Below the pieces are notes generated by a model, which was given only the letters and a program-made list of their open reading frames with translations, ran no database searches and was not told the origin of the DNA. A stretch of DNA of 64,000 nt from Gilvimarinus sp. 2_MG-2023 (GTDB lineage: Bacteria > Pseudomonadota > Gammaproteobacteria > Pseudomonadales > Cellvibrionaceae). Positions 1-10,259 of this stretch are shown in pieces. Made by a program: the position numbers and the translations under genes. Location of the stretch: the NCBI RefSeq assembly GCF_030547685.1, contig NZ_JAUOQM010000034.1:59488-123487 (forward strand), written 5' to 3'. Every line of letters begins with the position of its first letter. The first letter of the stretch is position 1.

Positions 1-5
1 CACAC

Positions 6-26
6 GTGGCCTTTGGTAGGGGCCAC
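6..26 (+). promoter_or_regulatory. hairpin in thrS leader
   Basis: GTGGCC (6-11) can pair with GGCCAC (21-26) across a 9-nt loop, 12 bases before the thrS ribosome-binding site AAGGA (38-42). ThrRS of E. coli represses its own mRNA by binding leader hairpins, so this could be part of an operator. Only the last 48 bases of the leader are in the window, so the comparison cannot be completed. Confidence 0.3.
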
Positions 27-48
27 CACTGACCTTTAAGGATGACAC

Positions 49-1989
49 ATGCCTGTAATTACCCTTCCCGATGGTTCCAAGCGCGAGTTTGATCAGCCCG
101 TTACACTGATGCAAGTTGCCGAAGATATCGGCCCCGGACTTGCCAAGGCGACCGTTTGTGGCCGCATCAATGGTGAGTTGGTCGATGCTTGTGAGTTGAT
201 TGAGCAGGATGCCGAGATCTCGCTGATTACCGGTCGCGATGACGAGGGGGTTGAGGTTGTACGTCACTCCTTTGCTCATCTGGTGGGGCACGCTATCAAG
301 CAGTTGTACCCAGAGGCCAAAATGGCCATTGGTCCGGTGATCGACGACGGTTTTTATTACGATATCGAATACGAGCGCACCCTGACACCGGAAGACCTGG
401 AGGCGATTGAGCAGCGCATTAAAGAGCTGATCAAAAAAGACTACGACGTTATCAAAGAGATGACGCCCATCGCCAAGGCGCGTGAGGTATTCGCCGCACG
501 CGGTGAAGACTATAAAGTCGAGCTTGTGGATGGTTTGATTGCCGAGGGTGAGCAGGCGGTGGGGCTATACCACCACGAAGAATACATCGATATGTGTCGC
601 GGCCCCCACGTGCCGAACACCCGTGTTATGCGTCATTTTAAATTGATGCGCGTCTCGGGCGCCTACTGGCGTGGCGATGCTAACAACACCCAGTTGCAGC
701 GTGTGTACGGCACCGCTTGGAACGATAAGAAAGAGTTAAAAGCCTATTTGCGTCGTCTGGAAGAGGCTGAGAAGCGTGACCACCGCAAACTGGCGAAAAA
801 GTACGACCTGTTCCACATGCAGGAAGAGGCTCCGGGTATGGTGTTTTGGCACCCGAAGGGCTGGTCGGTTTACACCGAAATCGAACAGTACATGCGTCGT
901 GTTCAGCGCGATAATGGTTATCAGGAAATTAACACGCCGCAGGTGGTGGATCTAAGCCTGTGGAAGAAATCCGGTCACGCCGATAAGTTTGGCGACGATA
1001 TGTTTATGTTGAAATCGGAAGATCGCGAATTTGCGGTTAAGCCGATGAACTGCCCCTGCCATGTGCAGGTGTTTAATCAGGGCTTGCGCAGCTACCGCGA
1101 TTTACCTTTGCGCTTAGCGGAGTTCGGCAGTTGTCACCGCAACGAGGCTTCCGGCTCGCTGCACGGTATTATGCGTGTGCGCGGCTTCACCCAGGATGAC
1201 GCCCATATCTTCTGCGCCGAAAATGCCATTCAGGACGAAGTGTCAGCGTTTACCGACCTTCTATATCAGGTGTACGCCGACTTTGGGTTTAACGAAGTAA
1301 TTATTCGCCTGTCTACTCGCCCCGAGCAGCGTGTGGGTGATGATGCGGTGTGGGATAAGGCAGAAAAGGCACTGGCCGATGCGCTGGATGCCAAAGAGCT
1401 CGATTATAAACTCTTGCCGGGTGAAGGTGCTTTCTACGGACCTAAAATCGAATTCTCACTTAAAGACTGCTTAGGCCGGGTGTGGCAATGTGGCACGATT
1501 CAGGTGGATTTCTCTATGCCGGGACGTCTGGATGCCCAATATGTGGCCGAAGATGGCTCGCGTCAGGTGCCGGTCATGTTGCACCGTGCAATTTTGGGGT
1601 CATTTGAGCGATTTATCGGTATTTTGATCGAAAACTACGAGGGTTCATTCCCGACGTGGTTGGCACCCGAACAGGTCGTGGTGGCCAATATTACCGACAA
1701 TCAGGCCGAATATGTGCAAAAAGTGCAAAAAACCTTGGCTAATAAGGGATTTAGGGCCATATCGGACTTGAGAAACGAGAAGATCGGCTTTAAAATCCGC
1801 GAGCACACTATACAGCGGGTTCCCTATATCCTCGTCGCGGGTGATAAAGAAGTGGAGTCCGGCCAGGTTGCCGTTCGCACACGCGAAGGCCAAGACCTGG
1901 GTGTCATGAGTCTGGACGCATTTACCGACCTGTTGGCAGCGGATGTTGCTAGCCGCAGTCGGGTTTCGTCGTCTGACTCGGAAGATTAA
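49..1989 (+). CDS. thrS: threonyl-tRNA synthetase
   Basis: Charges tRNA-Thr with threonine in the cytoplasm. The 646-residue product is full length for the bacterial family. It has an N-terminal TGS domain (about 1-62), an editing domain with the HxxxH pair H73/H77 and the CRGPH motif near 182, a class II catalytic core with the zinc cysteine C335 in MNCPCH, and a C-terminal anticodon-binding domain. The ATG at 49 follows AAGGA with good spacing. It opens the conserved block thrS-infC-rpmI-rplT-pheS-pheT-ihfA and ends 20 bases before infC, so cotranscription is likely. Confidence 0.98.
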   Translation: MPVITLPDGSKREFDQPVTLMQVAEDIGPGLAKATVCGRINGELVDACELIEQDAEISLITGRDDEGVEVVRHSFAHLVGHAIKQLYPEAKMAIGPVIDDGFYYDIEYERTLTPEDLEAIEQRIKELIKKDYDVIKEMTPIAKAREVFAARGEDYKVELVDGLIAEGEQAVGLYHHEEYIDMCRGPHVPNTRVMRHFKLMRVSGAYWRGDANNTQLQRVYGTAWNDKKELKAYLRRLEEAEKRDHRKLAKKYDLFHMQEEAPGMVFWHPKGWSVYTEIEQYMRRVQRDNGYQEINTPQVVDLSLWKKSGHADKFGDDMFMLKSEDREFAVKPMNCPCHVQVFNQGLRSYRDLPLRLAEFGSCHRNEASGSLHGIMRVRGFTQDDAHIFCAENAIQDEVSAFTDLLYQVYADFGFNEVIIRLSTRPEQRVGDDAVWDKAEKALADALDAKELDYKLLPGEGAFYGPKIEFSLKDCLGRVWQCGTIQVDFSMPGRLDAQYVAEDGSRQVPVMLHRAILGSFERFIGILIENYEGSFPTWLAPEQVVVANITDNQAEYVQKVQKTLANKGFRAISDLRNEKIGFKIREHTIQRVPYILVAGDKEVESGQVAVRTREGQDLGVMSLDAFTDLLAADVASRSRVSSSDSED

Positions 1990-2009
1990 TCGAACAGGAG
2001 ATAGACACT

Positions 2010-2549
2010 ATCAAAAGAGATAACGCTAAAGGCAAATCCAAGAAAGCCCGTATTAACGATCAAATTGAAGCGACTGAAGTCCGACTGATCGGTGCTGACG
2101 GAGAGCAGGTGGGGGTAGTCCCGCTGACAGATGCTCTAAAAGTGGCACAAGATGCCGATTTGGATCTGGTTGAAATAGCGCCTGATAGTACGCCGATAGT
2201 TTGTAAAGTGATGGACTACGGTAAGCACCTGTTTGAAATTAAGAAAACCAAAGCTGCTGCCAAGAAGAAACAAAAGCAGCAGCAAATTAAAGAAATGAAG
2301 TTTCGTCCAGGGACGGAAGATGGGGATTATCAGGTCAAGCTACGCAACCTGATACGTTTCCTAGAAAACGGGGACAAGGCTAAGGTATCGCTTCGGTACC
2401 GCGGTCGTGAAATGGCTCACCAGGAACTCGGGATGGACGTGATGCTACGCATCGAGAAAGACCTTGAGGAACTGGCAACAGTGGAACAACGGCCTAAAAT
2501 GGAAGGTCGCCAACTGATTATGGTCATGGCCCCGAGAAAGAGAAAGTAG
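2010..2549 (+). CDS. infC: translation initiation factor IF-3, ATC start
   Basis: IF-3 binds the 30S subunit, prevents premature 50S joining and discriminates against non-canonical start codons. The frame stays open upstream of the first ATG/GTG/TTG. The conserved N-terminus ([18 protein letters not shown], here [15 protein letters not shown]) is recovered only by starting at ATC 2010, preceded by AGGAG (1996-2000) with a 9-nt gap. This gives 179 residues, against 180 in E. coli. E. coli infC starts with AUU and is autoregulated through that rare codon; an ATC start fits the same logic. The first conventional start, GTG 2109, would remove about 33 residues of the N domain. Confidence 0.93.
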   Translation: MKRDNAKGKSKKARINDQIEATEVRLIGADGEQVGVVPLTDALKVAQDADLDLVEIAPDSTPIVCKVMDYGKHLFEIKKTKAAAKKKQKQQQIKEMKFRPGTEDGDYQVKLRNLIRFLENGDKAKVSLRYRGREMAHQELGMDVMLRIEKDLEELATVEQRPKMEGRQLIMVMAPRKRK

Positions 2550-2610
2550 TCGGGCTTTTAGCTGCCTAGGTTACTGAATATTAATCATTGTAAATGCGGA
2601 GTTTTATCTC

Positions 2611-2808
2611 ATGGCAACAAAAGCTAAAGTACACTCTGGCGCCGCCAAGCGCTTTAAAAAGACGGCTGCTGGTTATAAGCACAAACACGCTAACAAGAGC
2701 CACATCCTCACCAAAATGACCACTAAGCGCAAGCGTCAGCTGCGCGGCACCAGCGTGCTTAACGCCGCTGATACCGTTCATGTTGATCGTATGTTACGCG
2801 CCAAGTAA
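2611..2808 (+). CDS. rpmI: 50S ribosomal protein L35
   Basis: Small basic protein of the large ribosomal subunit. The 65 residues match the family length, and the sequence has the typical [18 protein letters not shown] opening and a Lys/Arg-rich body with the [15 protein letters not shown] segment. It lies 61 bases after infC and 33 before rplT. In E. coli L20 represses rpmI-rplT translation through a pseudoknot in this region; no specific operator was identified here. Confidence 0.98.
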   Translation: MATKAKVHSGAAKRFKKTAAGYKHKHANKSHILTKMTTKRKRQLRGTSVLNAADTVHVDRMLRAK

Positions 2809-2841
2809 TTGGTTCATTTGAGATTTTAAGAGGAGTTTAGT

Positions 2842-3201
2842 ATGGCCCGTGTAAAACGTGGTGTAGAGGCGCGTCGTCGTCACAAGAAAGTTTTAAAAGC
2901 TGCAAAAGGTTATTACGGCGCTCGTTCGCGCGTATTTCGTGTTGCTAAGCAAGCTGTTATCAAAGCTGGCCAATACGCGTACCGTGACCGTCGTGTCAAC
3001 AAGCGCAACTTCCGCGCTTTGTGGATTACCCGTATTAACGCTCAGTCACGTGCAGAAGGCATGACTTACAGCCAGCTGATTGCTGGTTTGAAGAAAGCCG
3101 AAATCGCATTGGACCGTCGCGTACTGGCAGATCTTGCCGTACACGACAAAGCGGCCTTTGCTGCCGTTGTTGCCGAGGCAAAATCAGCTCTGGCTGCTTA
3201 A
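2842..3201 (+). CDS. rplT: 50S ribosomal protein L20
   Basis: Large-subunit assembly protein that binds 23S rRNA and, in E. coli, autoregulates the infC-rpmI-rplT operon. The product has 119 residues and the standard [16 protein letters not shown] start, a strongly basic extended N-terminal half and a globular C-terminal half. AGGAG lies 5-10 bases before the ATG. A rho-independent terminator follows at 3249-3283, so pheS may also have its own promoter. Confidence 0.98.
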   Translation: MARVKRGVEARRRHKKVLKAAKGYYGARSRVFRVAKQAVIKAGQYAYRDRRVNKRNFRALWITRINAQSRAEGMTYSQLIAGLKKAEIALDRRVLADLAVHDKAAFAAVVAEAKSALAA

Positions 3202-3248
3202 TCGCCGCAATGACGCAGACGGGTATTGCGCCCGTGCACTGACGCGAT

Positions 3249-3283
3249 AAAGGGGAGGGCTGGTACTGGCCTCCCCTTTTTTA
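3249..3283 (+). terminator. terminator between rplT and pheS
   Basis: AAGGGGAGG pairs with CCTCCCCTT around a short loop and is followed by a T run. It sits 48 bases after rplT. In E. coli pheST lies behind an attenuator with a Phe-rich leader peptide (pheM). No Phe-rich short ORF is visible before this hairpin, so it reads as a plain terminator or partial read-through site. Confidence 0.8.
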
Positions 3284-3301
3284 TTGCTAACGAATACATA
3301 A

Positions 3302-4351
<1,050 letters not shown>

Positions 4352-4404
4352 CGGTTGCAAAACAAACCCAGAATGAAGCCGCAAAGGCACAAAGAGATAG
4401 CAAT

Positions 4405-6783
4405 ATGAAAGTTAGCGAATCCTGGTTGCGCGAGTGGGTCAACCCAGATATCGATACGCAAACCGTGGTGGATCAACTGACCATGGCGGGCATAGAAGTG
4501 GACGCAACCGAGCCGGTAGCCGGAGCGTTTACAGGTGTTGTGGTGGGTGAAATTGTCAGTATTGAACAGCACCCAGACGCCGACAAACTGCGTGTTTGTC
4601 AGGTGGCCGGCCACCCCGAGGGTGAGCTGGTGCAAGTGGTCTGTGGTGCGCCCAATGCACGGGCCGGCTTGAAAGCGCCATTTGCCACCGTTGGGGCTAA
4701 GTTACCCGGCGACTTTAAAATCAAAAAAGCCAAACTGCGCGGCGTTGAGTCCTTTGGTATGTTGTGCGGCCAAACCGAGCTTGAGGCAGGTGACGACGAC
4801 GAAGGTTTGTGGGAATTGGCAGTCGATGCACCGGTAGGGGCGGATTTGCGCGAATACCTGAATTTAGACGACACCCTGATTGAGGTAGACATTACTCCTA
4901 ACCGCGGCGACTGTTTAAGCGTGCGCGGGCTCGCCCGCGAGCTAGGTGTGATTAACCGTCACCCCGTCTCAGAGGTGGTAACGCAGCCGGTATCCGCCCA
5001 GGTTGACGATACCTTGCCTATTACTATTGCGGCCAGCGGTGCTTGTTCACGCTATTTGGGTCGAGTAATTCGCGGTATCGATGTCAACGCTACCAGCCCC
5101 TTATGGATGCAAGAAAAGCTGCGCCGCGCCGGTCTGCGCCCGATCGATGCAGTGGTGGATGTCACTAATTACGTCTTACTTGAGTTGGGCCAACCCATGC
5201 ACGCGTTTGATCTGGCTAAGATCGATGGCGGCATAACTGTGCGCGAAGCCAGTGCCGATGAAAAACTGACTTTGCTGGATGAGCAAGAAATCGAGCTTAA
5301 ACAAGGCACACTGCTTATTGCCGATAACGCCAAGCCTCTGGCGATGGCGGGCATTATGGGCGGCCTGGAGAGCGCTGTGGGTAAATCGACCCAGGATATC
5401 TTTTTAGAAAGCGCCTACTTTAACCCCATTGCAATAGCCGGTCGGGCTCGCAATTATGGGTTACATACCGATTCTTCCCACCGTTTTGAGCGCGGCGTCG
5501 ATTATGACTTGGCGCGCCAGGCGATGGAGCGTGCGACTGAACTGTTGCTCGGCGTTGTGGGCGGTCAGTCCGGCCCCATTACCGAACAAGTGAGTGATTC
5601 GTTGCCAGCGGCCAACAAGGTTGAGTTGCGTAAAGCGCGTATTGTCAGCGGTCTGAGCATTGAAATGGATGATGCCGCCGTGGCAGATATACTCAGTCGT
5701 CTGGGTTTTGTTATTGACGCGACTACAGTAGAAGGCTGGCAGGTGAGTGTGCCCAGTTGGCGCTTTGATGTCTCGATTGAGGCGGACTTACTGGAAGAGT
5801 TGGCGCGTATTTACGGCTATAACCGTTTGCCGACCAAAGTGCCCGATCAGAGCATGGCGATTAAGTCTCACACCGAGTCTCGTCAAACCCTGTCCAGATT
5901 ACGCCACCATTTAATTGCTCGTCGCTATCAGGAAGTGGTTACTTATAGCTTTGTTGATCCAAAAATGGGTGCGCAATTTGAACCTGATATCGACCCTGTT
6001 GCCCTGCAAAACCCAATCAGTGCCGATATGGGTGTGATGCGCACCAGCCTATTACCGGGCTTAGTCAGTGCGCTGCGTCATAACATCAATCGTCAGCAGG
6101 GGCGGGTACGCCTGTTTGAAACCGGACAAAAATTTGTGCCGGGTGCCAACGGTGTGGCTCAAACCCCCACCTTGGCAGGTTTGGTGTTTGGCCCTGTGGC
6201 CGGCGAAAACTGGACCGATAGTGATGCCAAAGTCGACTTCTTTGATGCCAAAGGGGATGTGGAGTCTCTGTTGGCTGTGGGTGGTAACGGTGCTGATTTC
6301 AGCTTTAAGGCCGACGTTCACCCGGCGTTGCACCCTGGACAAACCGCTGGTGTCTTTTGTCGAGATGAAAAAATAGGGGTGGTGGGTGCCATTCACCCAG
6401 CGCTGCAAGACGAACTGGACCTGCCCGATGGTGTTTTCGTCTTCGAGCTGGCTTTGCAGTCACTGCTCGAGGCTAAGGTGCCGGCGTTTACCCCGCTGTC
6501 TAAATTTCCAGCCGTTAGACGCGATTTAGCACTGGTGGTGGATCGCACGCTGGCGGTGGATGATCTTCTCAGCGCTATCGGCCAAACCGCGGGTGAGCAC
6601 TTGATTGACTTAAAGGTATTTGACCTCTATATGGGCAAAGGTATTGATCCACATAGAAAAAGTGTGGCATTGGGCTTGACCTTTCAGCATCCTTCCCGCA
6701 CTCTTAACGACGAAGAAATTAACGGGTATGTCGATACGGTGGTCAACCACGTAACCGAAAAGTACGGTGCAGCCCTGAGATAG
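4405..6783 (+). CDS. pheT: phenylalanyl-tRNA synthetase beta subunit
   Basis: Structural and editing subunit of PheRS. The 792 residues are normal for the family. The N-terminus carries the tRNA-binding OB fold (about 40-150, with [12 protein letters not shown] and CGAPNAR), then the B3/B4 editing domain, the B5 domain and a C-terminal anticodon-binding ferredoxin-like domain ([14 protein letters not shown], then [14 protein letters not shown]). It starts 53 bases after pheS and ends 11 bases before ihfA, consistent with one transcript. Confidence 0.97.
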   Translation: MKVSESWLREWVNPDIDTQTVVDQLTMAGIEVDATEPVAGAFTGVVVGEIVSIEQHPDADKLRVCQVAGHPEGELVQVVCGAPNARAGLKAPFATVGAKLPGDFKIKKAKLRGVESFGMLCGQTELEAGDDDEGLWELAVDAPVGADLREYLNLDDTLIEVDITPNRGDCLSVRGLARELGVINRHPVSEVVTQPVSAQVDDTLPITIAASGACSRYLGRVIRGIDVNATSPLWMQEKLRRAGLRPIDAVVDVTNYVLLELGQPMHAFDLAKIDGGITVREASADEKLTLLDEQEIELKQGTLLIADNAKPLAMAGIMGGLESAVGKSTQDIFLESAYFNPIAIAGRARNYGLHTDSSHRFERGVDYDLARQAMERATELLLGVVGGQSGPITEQVSDSLPAANKVELRKARIVSGLSIEMDDAAVADILSRLGFVIDATTVEGWQVSVPSWRFDVSIEADLLEELARIYGYNRLPTKVPDQSMAIKSHTESRQTLSRLRHHLIARRYQEVVTYSFVDPKMGAQFEPDIDPVALQNPISADMGVMRTSLLPGLVSALRHNINRQQGRVRLFETGQKFVPGANGVAQTPTLAGLVFGPVAGENWTDSDAKVDFFDAKGDVESLLAVGGNGADFSFKADVHPALHPGQTAGVFCRDEKIGVVGAIHPALQDELDLPDGVFVFELALQSLLEAKVPAFTPLSKFPAVRRDLALVVDRTLAVDDLLSAIGQTAGEHLIDLKVFDLYMGKGIDPHRKSVALGLTFQHPSRTLNDEEINGYVDTVVNHVTEKYGAALR

Positions 6784-6794
6784 GCAGGAAACCT

Positions 6795-7103
6795 ATGTCC
6801 AACAACGCGCTGACAAAAGCGGATTTGGCAGAAAAATTATACGAAGAGCTGGGCCTTAACAAGCGCGAGGCGAAAGAGCTGGTGGAAATCTTCTTTGAAG
6901 AAATTCGCCATTCTCTGGAATGCAACGAGCAGGTTAAGTTGTCCGGCTTTGGTAATTTTGATTTGCGTGATAAAAGTCAGCGCCCGGGGCGCAACCCGAA
7001 AACAGGCGAAGAGATTCCCATTAGTGCCCGGCGTGTTGTTACCTTCAGGCCCGGACAAAAGCTCAAGGCTCGAGTAGAAACCTATGCTGGAACCAAGTCA
7101 TAA
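6795..7103 (+). CDS. ihfA: integration host factor alpha subunit
   Basis: Sequence-specific DNA-bending protein that dimerises with IHF-beta and acts in recombination, replication and sigma-54 promoter architecture. The 102 residues have the HU/IHF fold, including [26 protein letters not shown] at the N-terminus and the DNA-binding arm [28 protein letters not shown] precedes the ATG. The 3' end overlaps the following merR-type gene by 20 bases, so the two are translationally linked. Confidence 0.97.
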   Translation: MSNNALTKADLAEKLYEELGLNKREAKELVEIFFEEIRHSLECNEQVKLSGFGNFDLRDKSQRPGRNPKTGEEIPISARRVVTFRPGQKLKARVETYAGTKS

Positions 7104-7452
7104 CGACGAACTGCCGGTAATACCCGGCAAGCGTTACTTCACCATTGGTGAGGTAAGCGAGCTATGTGCGGTCAAGCCGCACGTATTGCGCTATTGGGAG
7201 CAGGAATTCCCCCAGCTAAAGCCGGTAAAGCGACGGGGTAACCGCCGCTACTACCAGCGTGTTGATGTGCTTACCATCCGCCAGATTCGCTCGCTGCTCT
7301 ACGATCAGGGCTTTACCATTGGCGGTGCTCGTCAACAAATGAGCGGCGAAACCGCACAGCAAGATGTCACGCAATTCAGTCAGTTGGTCAGCCAAATGAT
7401 CTCCGAGCTGGAGCATCTGCTTGAGGTGCTTAAGCCCGATTCCCGCCGCTGA
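7084..7452 (+). CDS. MerR-family regulator downstream of ihfA
   Basis: A 122-residue regulator with an N-terminal winged-helix MerR domain (about 16-85: [22 protein letters not shown] and the [19 protein letters not shown] wing) and a short C-terminal helix. It has no cysteine-rich metal loop, so an obvious metal ligand site is absent. A MerR gene directly after ihfA is a conserved arrangement in Pseudomonas and relatives, where its target is unclear. The 20-base overlap with ihfA supports joint expression. No functional assignment beyond DNA binding is justified. Confidence 0.9.
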   Translation: MLEPSHNDELPVIPGKRYFTIGEVSELCAVKPHVLRYWEQEFPQLKPVKRRGNRRYYQRVDVLTIRQIRSLLYDQGFTIGGARQQMSGETAQQDVTQFSQLVSQMISELEHLLEVLKPDSRR

Positions 7453-7494
7453 TCAATACCCGTCTAAGTGGCTGAAAAATAAGGCCTCAGGCAG

Positions 7495-7522
7495 TTGCAA
7501 TCTGCGCTGTTTCGGGTATTAT
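7495..7522 (+). promoter_or_regulatory. promoter for tRNA-Pro
   Basis: TTGCAA (7495-7500) and TATTAT (7517-7522) are spaced by 16 bases, followed by a GC-rich discriminator (GCCCACC) and a tRNA 48 bases downstream of the -10. A GC-rich discriminator is typical of stringently controlled stable-RNA promoters. Confidence 0.65.
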
Positions 7523-7569
7523 GCCCACCTCCCTGGCCGACCCCAGCTGGCTTGGGAACTTGCCTCTAT

Positions 7570-7646
7570 CGGAACGTAGCGCAGCCTGGTAGCGCACCAC
7601 ACTGGGGGTGTGGTGGTCGTGGGTTCGAATCCCGCCGTTCCGACCA
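7570..7646 (+). tRNA. tRNA-Pro (GGG anticodon)
   Basis: A 77-nt cloverleaf with acceptor stem CGGAACG/CGTTCCG, D arm AGCGCAGCCTGGTAGCGC, anticodon stem CCACA/TGTGG around loop CTGGGGG (anticodon GGG), T arm GTGGGTTCGAATCCCGC, discriminator A and encoded CCA. It reads CCC/CCU proline codons. A tRNA-Pro just downstream of ihfA-merR is common in pseudomonads. Confidence 0.97.
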
Positions 7647-7754
7647 TTTTCTTTTTAATTTCCAATAGCTTGTCTACCTTGCTCGCACTTTCTGCCCGAG
7701 CCTCTGTATATCTGTGATGAATGCGTTCCTTTCTGGGGTGGCACACTTCTAAGA

Positions 7755-7781
7755 AGATGCTACTATGTGCATCTATTTTTT
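7755..7781 (+). terminator. terminator-like hairpin after tRNA-Pro
   Basis: AGATGC (7755-7760) pairs with GCATCT (7769-7774), loop of 8, followed by ATTTTTTG. It may end the tRNA transcript. A T-rich stretch directly after the tRNA CCA is an alternative end. The rest of 7647-7835 shows no gene. Confidence 0.45.
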
Positions 7782-7841
7782 GAATCAGGTATGGGCACGC
7801 GGGGTTTACCCGTTGTCCGACAATAACAAAGAGGTATGTAC

Positions 7842-8588
7842 GTGGCTAAGCAGTTAATGATTTATGATGATATTCAACCGGTTACTAGCGATAAGCACCG
7901 CAACTACTCGGTTAATTTGACCGATCACTCTTTTACCAGCGAGTTGACCTCAATTCCTTTGTTGGCGACTGAGATTCCACTGGCCGCGGCCGAGTACCCG
8001 GTTATCTTCTCTTCGCCTAACGAGCAGGGCGAGCACACGCCTCTGGCTGTGGTCGGTGTTGAGCGTGGTGAGAACTTAATGCTTAATGCTAATAATGCGC
8101 TTGAAGCGCGTTACATTCCGGCTTTTATTCGCCGCTACCCCTTTGTGTTTGCTGGCGTTGAAAACGGTGAAAAGCTGACACTTTGTTTGGATGCGAAAAG
8201 CAAAGCATTGGTCGCAGATGGCTCGAAAGGCAACCGCTTGTTTGACGACAAGGGTGAGCAAACCGAGTTTTTGCAAAATATCCTGAAATTCTTGCAGGAT
8301 TATCAATACCGCGCGGAAATGACCAAAGTCTTCTGTAAGCAGTTGAAAGAACTCGATTTATTGGAGCCTATGCAGGCTAATATCGAGTTCCGTACCAACG
8401 AAGATCAGAACATGAGCATCAAAGGCTTTTACACCATCAAGCGTGAAAAGTTAAAAGAATTGACTGATGAACAGGCGTTGGATCTGTTTAAGCGTGATGG
8501 TCTGGAGCTGATTTACGCTCACCTGCAATCGCTGGACAACCTGAACCACTTGGTTGAACGCAAGCGTAACAAGCTGTCTGCCGCCTAA
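7842..8588 (+). CDS. SapC-family protein
   Basis: A 248-residue protein of the SapC family (the Campylobacter S-layer-associated type, unrelated to the SapC peptide permease). Family features seen are the AKQLMIYDDIQPV opening, the YIPAFIRRYPFVF segment, LCLDAKSKALV and the NILKFLQDYQYRAEMTKVFCKQL helix. No signal peptide or membrane helix is visible. Its function in non-S-layer bacteria is unknown. GTG 7842 is preferred because GAGGT (7831-7835) is 6 bases upstream of it, whereas the ATG at 7836 directly abuts that site. It stands alone between tRNA-Pro and a bidirectional terminator. Confidence 0.88.
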   Translation: MAKQLMIYDDIQPVTSDKHRNYSVNLTDHSFTSELTSIPLLATEIPLAAAEYPVIFSSPNEQGEHTPLAVVGVERGENLMLNANNALEARYIPAFIRRYPFVFAGVENGEKLTLCLDAKSKALVADGSKGNRLFDDKGEQTEFLQNILKFLQDYQYRAEMTKVFCKQLKELDLLEPMQANIEFRTNEDQNMSIKGFYTIKREKLKELTDEQALDLFKRDGLELIYAHLQSLDNLNHLVERKRNKLSAA

Positions 8589-8608
8589 AGGCGAGACGCT
8601 TTAGCAGT

Positions 8609-8637
8609 AAAAAAACCGGCCACTGGCCGGTTTTTTG
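8609..8637. terminator. bidirectional terminator
   Basis: An A run, then CCGGCCA (8616-8622) and TGGCCGG (8624-8630), then a T run. The A and T tracts make it usable from both sides, so it can serve the convergent SapC-family and universal stress genes. Confidence 0.9.
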
Positions 8638-8640
8638 TTT

Positions 8641-9072
8641 TTAAAGCCGGATAACCAGAGTATCGGTGGGAGCGCGACTAACGATATCACTGGCGGTGGT
8701 GTGAAAGAGAGAGGCCACGAGCCCAGAGTGACTGTGGTGGCCAATAACCAAAAGATCGCAACCAAGGTTTTCCAGACAGCGGTATAGCTCATCGGTTGGG
8801 TCGCCAAAGGCAATGTGTAGATTGGTCGAAGGAATCGTGTTGTTCGAGGCCAGAGCGTTGAGATCGGGGAAAATTTGCTGGCGTATATGGGTCTCATTGG
8901 CTACATGATTGTGCCCGGTCATGTCGCCCAGCCCGGTTACGGGATGACTTTCGATATGAGCAATATGAATGTTTGGCGCTGTGGTCAGCTCCAGGGCTTT
9001 AGCAATCAGTAGGGCACCGTGGTTGTCTTTACCGAGTTCAAGAGCCACTAAGACTTTGCGGTAACCAGCCAT
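8641..9072 (-). CDS. universal stress protein, UspA type
   Basis: A 143-residue single-domain Usp protein, the normal length. The opening GYRKVLVALELGKDNHGALLIAKALEL resembles E. coli UspA, and the core DLLVIGHHSHSG is present. The ATP-binding signature G-x2-G-x9-G(S/T) is not seen, which fits the non-nucleotide-binding UspA class rather than UspFG. GGAGAC precedes the ATG. It is divergent from the YfcH-like gene, with a long inverted repeat between them. Confidence 0.9.
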   Translation of the reverse strand: MAGYRKVLVALELGKDNHGALLIAKALELTTAPNIHIAHIESHPVTGLGDMTGHNHVANETHIRQQIFPDLNALASNNTIPSTNLHIAFGDPTDELYRCLENLGCDLLVIGHHSHSGLVASLFHTTASDIVSRAPTDTLVIRL

Positions 9073-9122
9073 ATTTTGTCTCCGCGATTAATTGTTATAA
9101 GCAAACACAGCCCAGCGATGAA

Positions 9123-9173
9123 CTAAAGTTTGCATTGAACGTAATCTATAAATATCGATTATGTAAACTTTAG
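9123..9173. promoter_or_regulatory. inverted repeat over the epimerase promoter
   Basis: CTAAAGTTTGCAT (9123-9135) and ATGTAAACTTTAG (9161-9173) are inverted copies with one mismatch, separated by 25 bases. A plausible rightward promoter lies across them: TTGAAC (9135-9140) and TTATGT (9159-9164), spacing 18. Each arm therefore overlaps one promoter element, as in a dimeric-repressor operator or a cooperative pair of half sites. Confidence 0.55.
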
Positions 9174-9188
9174 TGTGAGGCAAAGCTT

Positions 9189-10115
9189 ATGTCGACCGAA
9201 ACTGTCGATTTTTTGCAGGGGAAAAATGTACTGTTAAGTGGCGGTACAGGTTTTATTGGCCGGGCACTGGTACCTGAGTTGCTGGCCGCAGGAGCGCGGG
9301 TTACGGTGTACACGCGCAACCCTAGGCAGGCCCGAGAAAAACTACCCGCCGGCGTTTTGGTGGTGGGGGATTTGCTCAGCTTGGACAGTGCTGGATATGA
9401 CGCAGTGATCAATCTTGCCGGTGCCCCGATAATGGCGAGTCGTTGGACTGCCAGACGCAAAGCCGAACTACTCGCCAGTCGCATTGAAACCACAGAGCTG
9501 TTGCTAGAGCATTTGCGCAACCACGCGCGTTTTCCGAGTGTGGTGGTCAGTGGCAGCGCCGTTGGCTACTACGGAGATACCGGTGATACTGAGGTGACTG
9601 AGCAGGCCGCTCCCGGTGCAGGTTTCGCTGCACAGTTGTGTCGTTTGTGGGAAGAATCGGCATTCGGGTTTAAATCCGGGGGTGCACGTCTGTGTTTGTT
9701 GCGAACTGGCATCGTACTGGGCCCCAATGGCGGCGCACTGCAAAAGATGCTGCTGCCTTTCAAATTGGGTTTGGGCGGTCCCATGGGATCTGGCAAGCAG
9801 TGGATGAGCTGGATACATCTGGATGATCTGGTCGCTATGATACTTTCGCTTCTGATTTCTCCAGCGATGAGCGGGCCGATTAATGCGGTCGCGCCCAAGC
9901 CGGTTAGTAACCGTTGTTTTGCCAGCACTCTGGCGCAAGTGCTACATCGCCCAAGCTTTGTGACAATGCCTGCGATTGCGGTGCAATTGTTATTCGGTCA
10001 GGCTGGGAGAGAGTTGCTGCTGGCGAGCAATAGGGTTGTGCCCGCTCAGGCATTGGGCCAGAATTTTACCTTTCGCTATTCTGATTTAACGCAGGCCATT
10101 AGTGCCAGTTTGTAA
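9189..10115 (+). CDS. TIGR01777/YfcH-family NAD(P)-dependent epimerase
   Basis: A 308-residue SDR-type protein with an N-terminal Rossmann motif GGTGFIGRALVPELLAAGARV and the family motifs NLAGAPI, SRIETT, SGSAVGYYG, RTGIVLGPNGG and WIHLDDLV. The central Tyr of SAVGYYG occupies the usual SDR Tyr position, but the canonical YxxxK is not evident, as in other YfcH proteins. Its substrate is unknown; the E. coli homologue is linked only loosely to cell division or stress. The ATG at 9189 lies just after the promoter-operator region and no downstream partner shares its transcript. Confidence 0.88.
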   Translation: MSTETVDFLQGKNVLLSGGTGFIGRALVPELLAAGARVTVYTRNPRQAREKLPAGVLVVGDLLSLDSAGYDAVINLAGAPIMASRWTARRKAELLASRIETTELLLEHLRNHARFPSVVVSGSAVGYYGDTGDTEVTEQAAPGAGFAAQLCRLWEESAFGFKSGGARLCLLRTGIVLGPNGGALQKMLLPFKLGLGGPMGSGKQWMSWIHLDDLVAMILSLLISPAMSGPINAVAPKPVSNRCFASTLAQVLHRPSFVTMPAIAVQLLFGQAGRELLLASNRVVPAQALGQNFTFRYSDLTQAISASL

Positions 10116-10133
10116 AAAAATTATTTTATTACG

Positions 10134-10161
10134 CTTGAAATAAATTTAGATGACCCTAGAT
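10134..10161 (+). promoter_or_regulatory. sigma-32-like heat-shock promoter
   Basis: CTTGAAA (10134-10140), a 13-base spacer, then CCCTAGAT (10154-10161). The -35 matches the sigma-32 consensus exactly and the -10 is close to CCCCATNT. It lies directly upstream of the small heat-shock gene. Confidence 0.75.
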
Positions 10162-10165
10162 AGGT

Positions 10166-10259
10166 TATGTACTCGCTCGAATGAGGAGTGCACATACCGC
10201 CCGATCTTTGTGATGGGCATCTAACTTTATATTGCTCTGAATTTGAGGATATTACTATG
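10166..10259 (+). promoter_or_regulatory. ROSE-type RNA thermometer
   Basis: Three hairpins fit the leader. Hairpin I pairs 10166-10174 with 10186-10196, with a GC bulge. Hairpin II pairs GCCCGATC (10199-10206) with GATGGGC (10212-10218), with one bulged G. Hairpin III pairs AUUGCUC (10231-10237) with GAGGAU (10245-10250), which is the Shine-Dalgarno sequence. Hairpin III has the ROSE signature: UUGCU opposite AGGA, with a U-G pair and an unpaired G that weaken it so heat can melt it. This predicts translation blocked at low temperature. Confidence 0.75.

Noticed and set aside
7842..8588. SapC as an antimicrobial-peptide ABC permease
   Set aside because: The protein has no membrane helices; the name is shared with an unrelated family.
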